Below are positions 1 through 11,154 of a DNA stretch of 64,000 bases, one piece after another. Position 1 is the stretch's first letter; each line of letters opens with the position of its first letter. The DNA is taken from positions 20,361,754-20,425,753 of the forward strand of contig CM051000.1 in NCBI GenBank assembly GCA_027704905.1. The letters run 5' to 3'. The stretch is from Muraenolepis orangiensis. Taxonomy: Eukaryota; Chordata; Actinopteri; Gadiformes; Muraenolepididae. Both the position numbers and the translations under genes were made by a program. The notes beneath the pieces are model-generated. The model saw only the letters and a program-made list of their open reading frames with translations. It was not told where the DNA came from and did not search any database.

Positions 1-1190
1 AAAATTCACTTGTATCACCCATATTCTGAATAATGTGTATTGTTCTAATAATGTGGTCACCTTCTCAATGTGCTCAGCAGAGAATTGCTGGGATGTAGGT
101 CTGGACGAGGACCTTTTGAACCAGGCTCACCAGTGGTGAGTAAGTCAATTAACCTGCATGTGAACATGCGTTTAAAGCCTCTGTCTGACTTTACAGGATC
201 CCCGGGACCAGGCCTGTGGCACCCGTGTGGGTCTGAGGCTGGGGTCCAGAGGGTAAACCTCACCAGGCTTGTCAGAGAAATCAATGTACCCTTTTAGGTC
301 TCATGGCTAGTTATTGTAGAGGGTGGTGATTTAAAAAAAATTTGGAATCCTATGCAATTTACCAAAGCTGTGAAAACTAAGGTAATTGATATTTGGGTTC
401 TTGTATGAGTCATGAGCTGTTGGTGTTACTACTGCTGCTACCACTTTAATGAATACATTGCTAAATTAATAAGTCATTTTGTAAATGGATTTTTTTGGCT
501 TTCAAGAATGTTGGATATTGGCCAGCCCCTTTACCACAAATGCTAAATGTGTGTACATCCCCAAGTTTGCTATGAGACATTGGACCAAACTACTGCTGTG
601 TTTCCAGACCAGGGATCAGTGGAGCTGATGGAGGGGCCTTGATGGAGGAGCCTTGCTGGAGCGACTATCACCCTCACCTCCTGTGCTGCAACTAAACTAG
701 CCACTCAACTAGTCTTGCGTGTGGCAGTGCAGCAATCACAACTGATCAAAATGATGGAGAAAAATGGCCCTGGATCAATGTGGCAAGGTTGAACAGGATT
801 TATTCAGACTTTCAATCCTCCTCTAAATGTAAAGGCTGCAGAAGGCTTCAAGTTGTTGTAAATCTAAGGAGTAGTATTTTTGTATTGTGACTAAATGCAT
901 CTGATAAACTGGCCACCAACATCCTCGAAAAGTAATGCCAACTGTTGGGTCAACTTTTGGTTCAGAACTTGTTCTATATGTCATCTTATTGCCAGAGGTG
1001 TGATTGCTAATGTTTGATTAAAAATGCTTAAATTCACAGAATTTTAGTTTTCTATTTTCGTGAATAACTGAAGATGCTCTGTTACTCTTGCCAAGAGTGT
1101 CCATGTTGGTCCAAGTTTAGAATATACAATTAGTATTTCATCTATATTTTACAGCACTGTAAATATAGAGAAACTCAACCACCTATAGCC
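1..1190. other. Unassigned single-copy sequence
   Basis: No coding exon, RNA gene or known repeat is recognisable. A donor-like GTGAGTAAG near 136 and a pyrimidine-rich acceptor-like TTACAG ending near 196 could be read as a very short intron, but the flanking reading frames show no recognisable protein and the roughly 60-nt spacing is shorter than usual vertebrate introns. The rest is AT-rich with no long open frame. Confidence 0.5.
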
Positions 1191-1193
1191 CTG

Positions 1194-1239
1194 GATATTA
1201 TTCTCTTTGTGGACAAGATATTATTCTCTTTGTGGACAA
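1194..1239. repeat. Two-copy 23-bp tandem duplication
   Basis: The 23-bp unit beginning GATATTATTCTC is present twice head to tail (starts at 1194 and 1217). It is a local slippage-type duplication with no further structure. Confidence 0.85.
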
Positions 1240-1706
1240 GAGTTAAAGTGTTATTTTGAACTAAGTCATTGCTGCCATGCACAGTCCAGGATTAAATTGA
1301 TTCTCAAAATGACCCTGTCTAAGAAGTTTTAATTTGTGTTTCAGACCCAGAGGAAGACCAGGGTGATGTCATGATCCTGTTCTGCAGTCTGCTTCATCAA
1401 TGGACCAGGTGTTTTAATGGTGTGTGTTGGTCTCCCCGGAGCCAGCAGATCATCTGCAGAAAGACATGAATGTGGAGAAAGAATATTCATCCACCAACTG
1501 TTTGCATATTGTGGACTTAAACTATGACGAACTACCACCATTTACTACCAGACGTTACAGCAAAGTACCACTGTGTTGGTTGCCAGTAGTCTGGCCACAC
1601 CAGGCATCTGTGGCGGAGGAGAGCTGATGGATGAGCCAAGAATTTGGAGGAAGACCATTAATCGACCAGCAAATATTCCTTGTAAGTTTGCATGAACTTA
1701 ACATAG

Positions 1707-1749
1707 TGGACTTATCCACTTATGGACTTATCCACTTATGGACTTATGG
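1707..1749. repeat. 16-bp tandem repeat, about 2.7 copies
   Basis: The unit TGGACTTATCCACTTA starts at 1707, 1723 and 1739; the last copy is partial. Each unit is itself close to an inverted repeat (GGACTTATCC is nearly self-complementary around its centre). It lies about 100 bp upstream of the dispersed repeat at 1845. Confidence 0.8.
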
Positions 1750-1844
1750 GATGAGTCAATGTATCATCAACTCCCAGCCGAATGTTACTGGATTCAATCC
1801 CCAAGTCCTAGTAGGTTCGAAGTACGGCAGGTCCGTTGGCAGTA

Positions 1845-2010
1845 CTATCTTCTATCTCGTTTAAAGTACGTTGTCAATCCGTCTGATTGCAGAACGGGAC
1901 GGACGGGATAACATTTTGAGCAGGCTCAAAGTTCTAGAGTCCCGCATGAATTTCGTAAACAGACTGTAAATAGTTGCTACTACGTCCACTACGTTCATAC
2001 ACAGTTGGAG
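1845..2010. repeat. Dispersed repeat, copy A (second copy at 62.8 kb)
   Basis: The stretch from CTATCTTCTATCTCG to ACACAGTTGGAG is closely matched by 62755-62958 in the same orientation, about 61 kb away. Copy B has an added AGT microsatellite and a roughly 20-bp insertion. On the minus strand both copies read without a stop in one frame ending SAIRRIDNVL, so it may be a fragment of a transposon-encoded protein or its terminal region. I do not recognise the family. Outside the matched block the flanks differ, which suggests two insertions rather than a segmental duplication. Confidence 0.7.
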
Positions 2011-2129
2011 AAAACTGACTTTTTCTGGATTGCGTTTGTTAATCGTATTAACAAACCTCTGGTTGCTGTTGTGTTCTTTCATTGGTTTTCGGTTTGTTCT
2101 TGGTTCACTTTCAAACCCCATAGTGGAAC

Positions 2130-3020
2130 TTGCATTTGTAATTGATTAGCTTTTTTGTTTTTCCTTTTGCGTTGGATTTATGAGGACATGAATAAATGTT
2201 ACGCAATGGAGTGAATAATTTCCCGGGACAATGGTTTGTTTCCCATTAAGCGCCGTGTCCCATCCTAATAAATAAGCCATGTTCATGCAGGAACAAATTG
2301 TAGTTTTAACTAGAGTGAAAATAAATAATATCCTCTAGTCGAAAGCAACGGAAATTAAACAAAACAAAACAAGAGGAATGAAACTGAACCTATATTGCCC
2401 GTAGCTATTACTCAGATATTTTATTTTCAAAATCCAATAAAGCGCTTATACTGTCCCAAATCATGGAAACGTTGCATAATCAAAAAATAAAGAGGCATTT
2501 ATGGAAATGTTGAGATTCATTTAAAAATATAATTTAAAATTCAAACATTATGAAGAAAAGATTAGAATGTGAATTATAGACAATGAAAAATGGATGAAAC
2601 ACAATTAAATATTAATCAAAATGGCCTCCCAATACAAAGCTGGAGTGTCTGTTACCCGCCACATCTCTTGCTCTCCCTTCTCTCTCTCCTCCCTCCTCTC
2701 CACCTCTCCTCTTCTTCCTTCATCCCCACTCACCCACCCACCCATCCATCCATGACACCCCAAATCCGCACAGCTCAATCTTCCCCGGGCAGGCCTTTTG
2801 ATTGTTGAAATCCCGTGTCTCACAGCCCTCCCCCGTGTCAGGCTCTGGGGGTCCTATTACCCAGACACAGTTCTCATTTTTATCAGTTTTATTGCCTGAT
2901 GATAAAACCCTGCTGCTGTGATCTCTCATTATGGGACTGACCCTTCTCAAATAGGCCCATGTAACCCCTGGCTTAATGCGACCGTGCAGCGGGCAGGGGC
3001 ACATGGCCTCTCTCCCAGGG
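2130..3020. other. Unassigned sequence; balanced-composition block at the right end
   Basis: 2130-2640 is AT-rich with nothing recognisable; 2660-2755 is CT-rich and imperfect. 2760-3010 is an unbroken, compositionally balanced block containing TTTTGATTGTTGAAA and TGCCTGATGATAAAA and could be regulatory DNA. No splice-bounded exon is visible. Confidence 0.4.
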
Positions 3021-3023
3021 TGT

Positions 3024-3024
3024 C

Positions 3025-3081
<57 letters not shown>
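3024..3081. repeat. (AT)n microsatellite
   Basis: Nearly pure alternating AT for about 58 bp. The poly-IY open frames across it are translations of this tract. Confidence 0.97.
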
Positions 3082-3084
<3 letters not shown>

Positions 3085-3340
3085 GGGTATTCTACATGGG
3101 GAAATGTAATAATGCTGGCACAAGTGTCCCAGCTCACATTACATGCGTACATGTTTGCAGACTCAGTCCCACTAATGTGACGACACCCCCATTGCATGCT
3201 TGTATTGTATTGTGTTTGTCTCCTACATTAATATTAATTTTGCTGTCCAATATAGTGTATAGTATATATATTAGTTTTTGTAGCCCTTAGTCTTTCGCTG
3301 GTCCACATGGCCACAGGTACATGCAAATGAGCGCATGCAA

Positions 3341-3459
<119 letters not shown>

Positions 3460-3556
3460 TCCATGGCTGCGCCCTTCCCTGTGCGCGTGTGTGGTGCGTT
3501 ATGTCTACTTAATGTGACTGATATGATGGATTTCATCCGTGTTCCGTCTTCAAGGG

Positions 3557-3605
3557 CTGGTGCTGGTGCTGCTGGTGGTGGTGGTGGTGGTGGTGTGGGG
3601 GGGAT
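3557..3605. repeat. (GGT)n microsatellite with terminal G run
   Basis: GCTGGT units grade into pure GGT repeats and then a run of seven or more G. The poly-glycine frame here is a by-product. Confidence 0.9.
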
Positions 3606-4094
3606 CCATACCTCTAGAGTAAAATTGCACTGTGCATTCAGTCTTGGCGTCTGTCTTGGTTCGCTGTCTTCTACATAACTCACAAGAGACTACGGAATAA
3701 AAGCCTCTGATTTCTCCCCACTTCTCTGAAGATGTATGCAAGCACTGGTACAAGCCTTCTACTGTACTGCATGCGGGTCAGACCAATGCAAAGTAACACA
3801 TGGGTGGAGTGACTGTGTGTCTTTCTTTTCACTGGATTAAATGATACTTCTTAAAGAGTTTTGTTCTGTTGATTGATTGTGTTTGTTGGAGCTGCGCTGA
3901 TGAAAGACAGCTGGATCGATAGCTTTATGTTGAAGACGATTCATTTTGTTACCAAGTGACAGCAGTGTGTAAATGAAGGTTTGATACGGTGCAATGCGGC
4001 GTGGGACTTATTATGTTATATGTGGCATAATATTGTTTTGTATGGTGTGGTATGGTCTAGTACGGTACAGTGAAGTGCAGTATATTACGGTTGT

Positions 4095-4262
4095 TCTTCT
4101 AAATCCTTCTCAAGATTTCTTCCTCGATCATTAAGGGAGTTTTGTCTTGCCCTTTTTGTCGGGCTAGGGTAATGGGGGATGTCGTAAATATGTGGCCTGT
4201 TAAGCCATTTGAGACTAACTGTGATTCAGGGCTACACAAACACAATTGACTTGACTTGATGC
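4095..4262 (+). repeat. Dispersed fish repeat, 3'-tail type (copy 1)
   Basis: It contains a block reading CTTCTCAAGATTTCTTCCTC, then a TTAAGGGAG motif, a TTGCCCTTTTT motif, a TTTGAGAC motif, a GGGCTACACAAA motif and a terminal AATTGACTTGACTTG. This order is characteristic of a repeat tail that is common in teleost genomes, and the first half recurs at 35.2-35.3 kb. The short terminal repeat fits the 3' end of a retroposed element. The class (LINE tail or SINE) is inferred. Confidence 0.65.
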
Positions 4263-4269
4263 GTTGCTC

Positions 4270-5575
4270 TTTATAGACAGTGACAAAGTACATTGACAGT
4301 ACAACTAAAGAAATGGCCATTATTGTGTGTGTGTTTGATGTGTTAAAAACAAAGCTGGCTCTTGAGTCAGATTACACACTGCTAACGTTGACATTCTGGA
4401 GAGCACAGTGTGCGTTTCAGTTCAACTTTCAGTTCACAACTCAGGGGGCCATTGTGGTTACACATTGCTTACCTGCCATTTTCTTATATCTTTGTAATTA
4501 AAAGCAACAATGAATCAACGTTATACGTGCTCTGCACAACTGCAAAACTGTTTCAATCTTCATTAGATGGTGTCACGTTGCCGCTCTCAGAAAGAACTAG
4601 GACTGTATATAAAAGATTGAATTCACTGTTCCTGTCTTTGCCCTGCATGGTCTCTGCTACTTGAAGCATGGCCATTATTACAGATCTGGTGCGTTGGTGT
4701 CATTAACCTGCCACTCACAACGGGAAATACGTCTCAATTATACTGAAATGTGTTTCAGTTGCGGCTCCATCGAGGAGAGAGTAAAGACATGAGGAATCAT
4801 TTGAGTCGTCTGACTTCCTCTCTGTTCACCACCGGCGACAGCAGAGGGGAAGCCAACCTTGTTGGTGCACACCTTGAAGCACTAGCTTCTATGCCCTGAA
4901 TCAGCCTACCCAAGTTGGTACAGTCCACTGGGTCGACTGGCCGGTTGATCTCTTCTACGTCTGGGTGGACACTCCCACTTGGGATGCCCATAAAGTTTAA
5001 TACCATTTTAGTTTTGTTTTGAATGGTTCACCCCTGGTGGTAAAATAGGGGGCCTTGAAATAAGGGATTACTAAATGAACGTTGATTTACTTTCCAAAGT
5101 GGGTGCTGGGTAAGTTGGGGGGGGGGGGGGTTGGAAGTACCTCGTACGACACACAACGCCAGCACAACGGCAGACGAATATACCTAGGACTTTTGAAAAC
5201 GTTTGAAATCCTGAATCTTTTACTGCTCCGGTCACTCGTCGGGTTGAAACGGCGGTTGACAAGGCTGCCGCTTCGCTCTTCATTTTCTAGTCGACCCGAG
5301 GAAAACACCAGAATTGGAAATGGAATTATTCAAACGCAGCCACACATACACAATGTCCCCCCCCATTCCCCTGTTCCCCGGGTTCCCTCCTGCTTTCGCA
5401 GTCATTTCATGTTGTACGCCACTGTAGCTTATCAGCCGCTGGACAGGTATTGTCAAATTGTTTGTTGTCGAGGTTGTTTTTCTGTCACTTAAAAGGAATT
5501 AAAGTAATTGATGGAGAAATACCGTGAAAACGTACTACACCCCTGGCCGTCCCCAGCCCTCCCAAAACACTCTCT
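4270..5575. other. Unassigned sequence with a 14-bp G run
   Basis: No exon, RNA gene or interspersed repeat is recognised. The only low-complexity feature is the poly-G run at 5117-5130, with a shorter C run near 5357-5364. Confidence 0.5.
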
Positions 5576-5592
5576 CCTCCTCCTCCTCCCTC

Positions 5593-5623
<31 letters not shown>

Positions 5624-5800
5624 CCCTGATCTACTCCTCTCACCCCTTATTTCACTACCTCTCCCCATCTCCATATCATTGTCTCTCTCCCTCTCCCCAC
5701 TCTTTCTCTCTCCCCACTCTCTCTCTCTCTCTCTCATCCCCTCTCTTTCTCCCCCCCTCTCTCTCTCTCTCCCTCTCTCACTCTCTCTGTTCTCCACTTC
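5576..5800. repeat. CT-rich polypyrimidine tract
   Basis: Imperfect (CT)n with CCT, CCCC and TTT interruptions. The serine/leucine frames on + and the Arg/Glu frames on - are translations of it. Confidence 0.93.
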
Positions 5801-5989
5801 TCATTGTGAATGCCACTCACTCAACTCGCTCTATAAACAAATGCCCCAGGTGATCTTTTCACATCTTTCAAAACATATTTCCAACTTTGTCATTATCCTA
5901 TCCAAATAAAGACAAGACGCCCTCCTCCTTTCAATCCAATATCACAACAGCTCACAGCATAAAACGACTACAAAAGAAGAATAACAACG

Positions 5990-6345
5990 TGCTGTGGATC
6001 CGTGCCGCTTCACGTTTTTTAACCTCACCTCTTGATAAACAAAAGTAATTAAATCAGAGCATGAAGAACATCCAGAGAGGGAGAGAGAGGCTTGGCTTTA
6101 ATTATGACTGACTGCTGGCACCGCTCGGTCAGAGCGGCACACTAAAGCCAGCAAAACCCTAAAGATTTAATTTAAGCGCGGTCGTGTTTACAGGTTGCCC
6201 ACTGTCCGTTGCCACCTGAGATTTGACTCGACAGCGGGAGGATTGGAACGGAGGAAGAAGAGACTTACCCTGGCTTTGGCTCGGCAATTATTCCATGGCT
6301 TTCATTATTCGTTTTAATATGAGGGCGGGTGTCTGATTAGATACT
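5990..6345. promoter_or_regulatory. Candidate conserved non-coding block
   Basis: A non-repetitive stretch with homeodomain-core motifs (AAGTAATTAAATC, CTTTAATTATGAC, AAGATTTAATTTAA) and a short perfect hairpin CCGCTC-GGTCA-GAGCGG near 6121-6137. No coding frame is recognisable. Enhancer-like identity is inferred from composition and motif content only. Confidence 0.3.
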
Positions 6346-6479
6346 GAATCAACCTGGGGCTCTCTGGAGTGTAGATGCTCCCTGAGGGTGAAATGCATGT
6401 GCATACATACACAAACACAGAAAAAAAACCACCCACGATTCTGTACAGGTGTATAAGGCACTGCAAGCATCCTAATTAG

Positions 6480-6481
<2 letters not shown>

Positions 6482-6564
<83 letters not shown>

Positions 6565-6574
6565 CAGCGCGCAA
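6482..6574. repeat. (TG)n tract running into CG repeats
   Basis: About 77 bp of perfect TG repeat passes directly into GCGCGCGCAGCGCGC, giving more than 80 bp of nearly uninterrupted alternating purine-pyrimidine. Confidence 0.97.
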
Positions 6575-6952
6575 CTAATCTCTAATTTCAGCCCATGTGT
6601 TAATGATAATCATTCTTGAATATTTCCTAATTACAATAGCTAATATGTTCTCATAGCCATAGTGTGCAGTGTTTTTATAATTGTTACTGTGTGTGCATAG
6701 AACTTGTCACATGGAATGTTTCCATCAATCAACCTGTTCCTGTCTCCAGTGTGAGTTGATTGACTGATCCACTTGTTTCCGTCCGTCAACCGTGTTCCTG
6801 TCTACGGGGCCAGTAGATGGATTGATCCACTTTCATTTAATTTTTATTCAGCAATTGGCCTGACACCCCTCTGTTTTCTGGAACGTGGAACAACTTTCAA
6901 TGAACTGCATCTGCAGGAGCTTCAAGGACAACTTCAGGACCTATTTTGGACC

Positions 6953-7748
6953 TATTTTGGGTCCAAGTGGCTAATGCGGACTACATTTTTATAATTGGTC
7001 CAGAGTAAGATAGCTTCAGCCGTCAGCAGCGAAATTTCTGCAATTTAATCCTTTGGGGTAAAAGCACCCTGTCAAGTGTGCTAAATGTCCTCTAAAAGTA
7101 CTTGATGATGTGTCTGACAACATTATGGAAAGGATCCCTACAGAGAAATACAACTTTCATTATTTTCCTTTCGCTTGATCCGGGTCTGTTTGCTATTGTG
7201 TCTCACCAAGTCTCACTCAAGGAGAAAGAGTCTTGCTCTGATTCTCGTGGGAGTCGAGTTGTTGCTGAAAGAGAGCGGTGTAAACGGGAGTTGAAGAGAG
7301 GAGTACCAACACGAAGTTTCTATGTTGTCCACAGAAAAAGTAGCTTAGTCTGATCTCAAAAATGTTTAACTTTATAGCTGAATATTTAGCTGTTTTTGAC
7401 AATGTGGATGGGGCTCACGAAATTTCAGATTTTTCTGTGAGAGTGAGACTTGGTTAGACGCAATGCCAAGCAGACTGGATCCAGTGAAAGGTAAAGAATG
7501 AAAGTAGTATTTCTCTGTAGGAATCCTTTCCATAATGTTGTCAGACACTTATAAGAACAATCTGAGCCTGTCAGTGTTAAAAATAAGTACTTTAAGAGGG
7601 CACTATGTACACTATGTACATTGACAGAGCGCTATTGCCCCAAAGGGTTACATTGCAGACATTTTGCGGCTGACGACTGAAGAGCTCTCGTTCAATACTG
7701 TAACACTTAAAAAATATATTTTCTGCATTAGTCACCTGGACCCAAAAT
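6953..7748. mobile_element. Foldback element with long inverted arms (MITE-like)
   Basis: The left arm (about 6953-7218) and right arm (about 7438-7748) are imperfect reverse complements. Matching landmarks are TTTTGGGTCC near 6955 against GGACCCAAAA near 7738, CCTTTGGGG near 7050 against CCCCAAAGG near 7640, and the best block, GTGTCTGACAACATTATGGA near 7109, against its complement ending at 7551. The central 220 bp are unpaired. No transposase frame is present, so this is a non-autonomous foldback or MITE-type DNA transposon. No clear target-site duplication was found and the superfamily is unknown. The low match between arms suggests an old insertion. Confidence 0.75.
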
Positions 7749-7950
7749 GATGGTAAAATACCAAAAACCAGTGAGTTGGTTTTGAGTTTGTTGATTATTT
7801 AACCTTTTTTTTTAACTTCTGGAATCTGTGGACGAAGTTGAACATTTTCTGTTACGTCTTTGACCCCCTAGGCAGTCGCAACACCATTTGCTCCCAAGTG
7901 GATAATAATTAACAAATTCAGTATCTGCTATGTATTCCTGCTATACTCTT

Positions 7951-7988
7951 GGTACTTATTGGTACCTATTGGTACTTATTGGTACTTT
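7951..7988. repeat. 10-bp tandem repeat, four copies
   Basis: GGTACTTATT repeats at 7951, 7961, 7971 and 7981 with one or two substitutions in the second and fourth copies. Confidence 0.85.
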
Positions 7989-7989
7989 C

Positions 7990-8640
7990 TGCTTCCCTAC
8001 TGAGTCAAAGAGCAGTTTGCATGAGGTAGACAGGAGCCCAAAGCAAAGCAGGATGGCAACTACAGAGTTACCGCTTCAATCCCCCGCTCATTCTTGAAAA
8101 AAAGTGTTGAGTTGGGGTTCCCTTAAGCAATACTAACCTTATACTTAACACTGATTCTGTGGGAGGCAGAACGGGAAGTTAGTACATAATTGGCTAAATT
8201 GAATTAAATGGAACTGGACCGATCGAGGCCCCAGTACTCGATTATAGGGCTGTGCACCTTTTTCTACCTGGCTGGTCTTGGCTGTCTATTAACACTCTGC
8301 CTCATCGGATTTGCATGGCTCAGCATTCCTCTTACATCTAACAAAATGATCCTTCCACACATCCTTCTACATCATAGAGTCACTGACAAGGCCCCAGGCA
8401 TTGCGGATTGGACGAGCTGTAGCCGAGCATATGACCCACTGGAGTGTTTTGTTCTCACTTGGCCCACCTCTAGTTTCACATCCTTGGAGGAAATCCAGCC
8501 CTTCTGAGCGGCGCGGTGCCCTGCATACCTAAACGCAGCATCCTCCGCAATTAGAGTGATGAGGGGAGCGTGCACCATGAGCATGGGGGTTATTCTTGGC
8601 GTCACGCACCGATGCTGATGGTAATAGCGGCAATTATGTC
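7990..8640. other. Unassigned sequence
   Basis: The 99-codon frame beginning near 8208 has no recognisable domain, no splice context and no supporting features. Nothing else is seen. Confidence 0.45.
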
Positions 8641-9080
8641 TCCACCTAGTGTCATCTCTATCTCTCTCTCTCTCTTTCTCTCTCCCCTGTTCTGGTTCGG
8701 TCTCTTTGTTATTTCTCTGCTATTTCTCATCGTCTTTTATATCTTCTCTTGTAGTCATTCACCTGGCTCATGCTCTCTTTCCGTCTCTTCATATCGTCTC
8801 TCATTTATTCTCTCTTTGTTCTCCCCGTCGCTTCTCACCTCTCCTGGTTTCTCCTGTTTCTCCTCTCTTCTCAACTTATTTTACCTTCTTCCTCTCTCCT
8901 GTGCGTATGTCTTCTGTTATTCCTCTGTTCTCTTTCCACTCCTCGTTGTCTTCTAATCTCTGCTGTCCTCTTCCATTTATTCTTTCACTTTCTACCCTCT
9001 CACCCCAGGTTTTTCCTCTTCTTTCCCCATTCTCCCCCTCGCTCTCTCTCTCCCTATCGTGTGTCTCTCGTCCTTCCCGT
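8640..9080. repeat. Degenerate polypyrimidine region
   Basis: CT-rich DNA with many TTC, CTC and CCT interruptions and no exact period. Three overlapping serine/leucine/phenylalanine-rich frames up to 194 codons arise from it. The absence of a constant frame, splice sites or a signal of selection argues against a gene. Confidence 0.8.
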
Positions 9081-9601
9081 TATCTTTACCCATTGTCTTC
9101 ATTCATTAGGGCGTCCTGTGGTGTGTGCTGTCAGAAAACAGATCGATATGTCCCTGGCTTCAGCTCCACTTACCTCCAATTGGATTTAGTCCTCTGCGTG
9201 TTTTGCTGTTGCGGAGATGGATACAGGGTGTGATGGCAACGTGTCGGGAAGCGCTTGGCGCTGTACGACGGCCATGTTGTTAGGAATGAATTGCCGTTTT
9301 TTTGGGGGGTTTTGCGGCAGCTGGTCTGTTATGAAAGACAGCTGGCTGTGAGTCAAATCCTTGTAGAAATCCCCATTTGTCAAAGGCTGAGGCGTTCTAT
9401 TGCTTTGTTAACTGCTTGTTAGTAAATAAATAAATGCTGGTGTCATTTGTGTCTCAAACACATAAATCACTGGACCAATCGGAGCCAAAACAACCTGAAT
9501 CTGCTATTTTGTCATTTAACAATGGTTTATGATATCATCATTAGTATGTCCTGTGCTCTTGAGATGGACTTGAGGGCAGAGACGACACATTGAACGCAAG
9601 T

Positions 9602-9845
9602 GGGCGGCAGTCTAGCTCAGGAGGTAGAGCGGTCGCCTCACAACCGGAAGGTTGCTGGTTCGATCCCCGGCTCCTCCTAGCAAAAACTGTCAAGGTGTCC
9701 TTGAGGAAGACCCTAACCCTAACTGCTCCCCGGGCGCTGTAGAAATAGCTGCCCACTGCTCCTAATACTAGGATGGGTTAAATGCAGAGAACACATTTCA
9801 CTGTATGTCTTCATGTATGTGACCAATAAAGAGGATTCAATCCTC
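9602..9845 (+). mobile_element. tRNA-derived SINE, full length
   Basis: The 5' part is tRNA-like, with an internal RNA polymerase III A box (TAGCTCAGGAGG, 9613-9624) and B box (GGTTCGATCCC, 9657-9667). A tRNA-unrelated body follows with TGTCCTTGAGGAAGACC, then CCCCGGGCGCTGTAG, GCTGCCCACTGCTCC and GGATGGGTTAAATGCAGAG. The element ends in GTGACCAATAAAGAGGATTC. A second copy lies on the minus strand at 30.7-30.9 kb. This architecture is well known in teleosts; I do not assign a family name. The short tail and lack of poly-A are usual for SINEs mobilised by a LINE that recognises a specific 3' end. Confidence 0.92.
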
Positions 9846-9849
9846 ACAA

Positions 9850-10690
9850 TTTGTTGTTGTTTGTAGACAAACAAAGCTCTGCAAATGCCACATGTATTTA
9901 ATGTAACACACCAATTTAAAATCTGCTCTTGTAAAAGCCATGTCAATTGTATTTGTGCTGCCTTTAATCACAGGGCTTCACTGGCCAGATTTTACGACAA
10001 CCCTACCTCCCCAAAGAGCAAGGAAAAAGTCCATTTATGATCAAGGCTAGAAACCTTGAGACAGAAGGCTGAAAGACGTTCCCTTCTTCCAGGGATGGTT
10101 GGGAGGTACAATGGCTGCCATAGTGGACCTTTGAAGACCTTTTTGATCCACCCCGGTTAATAACGAAGAGAATTAATGGGGATCAAATACTTGATTGGAG
10201 GCTTGACTCTGAACGGCCTGAAGATGAGCGTCTCTCTAATCCTTCGTAAGCGCTGAACTGCGTTGGCCTCCGAGCACACCTCACTGCACGGCTGCACTTT
10301 AAAGCGCATGCTTTCATCCAACGTGACTTGATAAGTGGGCAGCATGTTCTAGTAGTCGTTAGTCTGTAGTTTGTGGTATTTCTTTAAGGATCGCCCCTCC
10401 AGTTGAATTTCAACCCCTAACAATGTTGTTCTATATTCTGTATCACACTAATAAATGATTTGCAATTAAATTAACCACAAATTAAACAAGTTAAACTTTG
10501 TTATTTTTCACAATTCTAGAGTGCGGGTTGTTTAAAACGGCATTGGGCGACACGATTCTCGTTATGCGAAACATTTGTGAACTCCATCCAAACGCCTCCT
10601 GCTGCCACACTTCAATGTCTTGCCCTGGTGCACCTTGCAGCCGTGTGTAAAGCTTGCTGTCGAAGGGGCTGATCTGCTGCCAACTCAACA
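9850..10690. other. Unassigned sequence
   Basis: No exon, interspersed repeat or low-complexity tract is recognised. Short open frames on the minus strand have no identifiable domains. Confidence 0.45.
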
Positions 10691-10694
10691 CAAA

Positions 10695-10815
10695 TTAGTT
10701 CCAACATGGTCGGTGGGTTCTGGGTTCGAACCCCCCCCCCCCCCCCTCAGTATCGTAAGGCGTCCTTGAGCAAGATGCCTAAATCTTTACCGGTTCCTTA
10801 ATGACAATTTGTTGC
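10695..10815 (+). mobile_element. Truncated tRNA-derived SINE fragment
   Basis: A B-box-like GGTTCGAACCC lies at about 10723-10733 and runs straight into a C run of about 20 bp. Next come GCGTCCTTGAGCAAGATGCC and a degraded CCTTAATGAC. The order B box, C run, CCTTGAGCAAG matches the element at 32.6 kb. The A box cannot be recognised, so this copy is truncated or decayed. Confidence 0.6.
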
Positions 10816-10865
10816 TCATTTGTTTGCCTGCAAAAGTTTTGCCAGCTTTAGGGCACCAGGGAACC

Positions 10866-10968
10866 AGTTCTCTAGGGCTGTTGTTCCAACTGTTGTTCTC
10901 TGGTCATGTAGCACCAGTTATCTAGGGCTGTTGTTCCAACTGTTGTTCTCTGGTCATGTAGCACCAAG
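10866..10968. repeat. 50-bp tandem duplication, two copies
   Basis: The unit beginning TCTAGGGCTGTTGTTCC starts at 10871 and again at 10921, almost identical over the whole 50 bp including CTCTGGTCATGTAGCACCA. The near identity suggests a recent duplication. Confidence 0.93.
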
Positions 10969-11154
10969 TTCTATTTTGGTTGCCTCTTTTTACTGCATAG
11001 ACAGCCTAGGATACTAGATAGGATATACTGACAGATAGGATATTTTGACAAATGCCAAAACAACATTTTATTATCTCTGGGTAACTAATTACAATTGGGA
11101 ATACTAAGTCACACAAATGGTTGATACTTTCAGTCTCCAAAAGGCAAATGTAAA

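Noticed and set aside
130..200. GTGAGTAAG donor and TTACAG acceptor as a mini-intron
   Set aside because: About 60 nt is too short for a usual vertebrate intron and the flanking sequence has no recognisable protein or conserved frame.
8570..9233. Overlapping serine/leucine/phenylalanine-rich frames that could mimic membrane proteins
   Set aside because: They derive from degenerate CT-rich DNA; three different frames stay open together, which a real gene would not produce.
9602..9675. Possible tRNA gene from the A and B boxes
   Set aside because: The acceptor stem does not close and the sequence continues into a known SINE-type body, so it is the head of a SINE rather than a tRNA gene.
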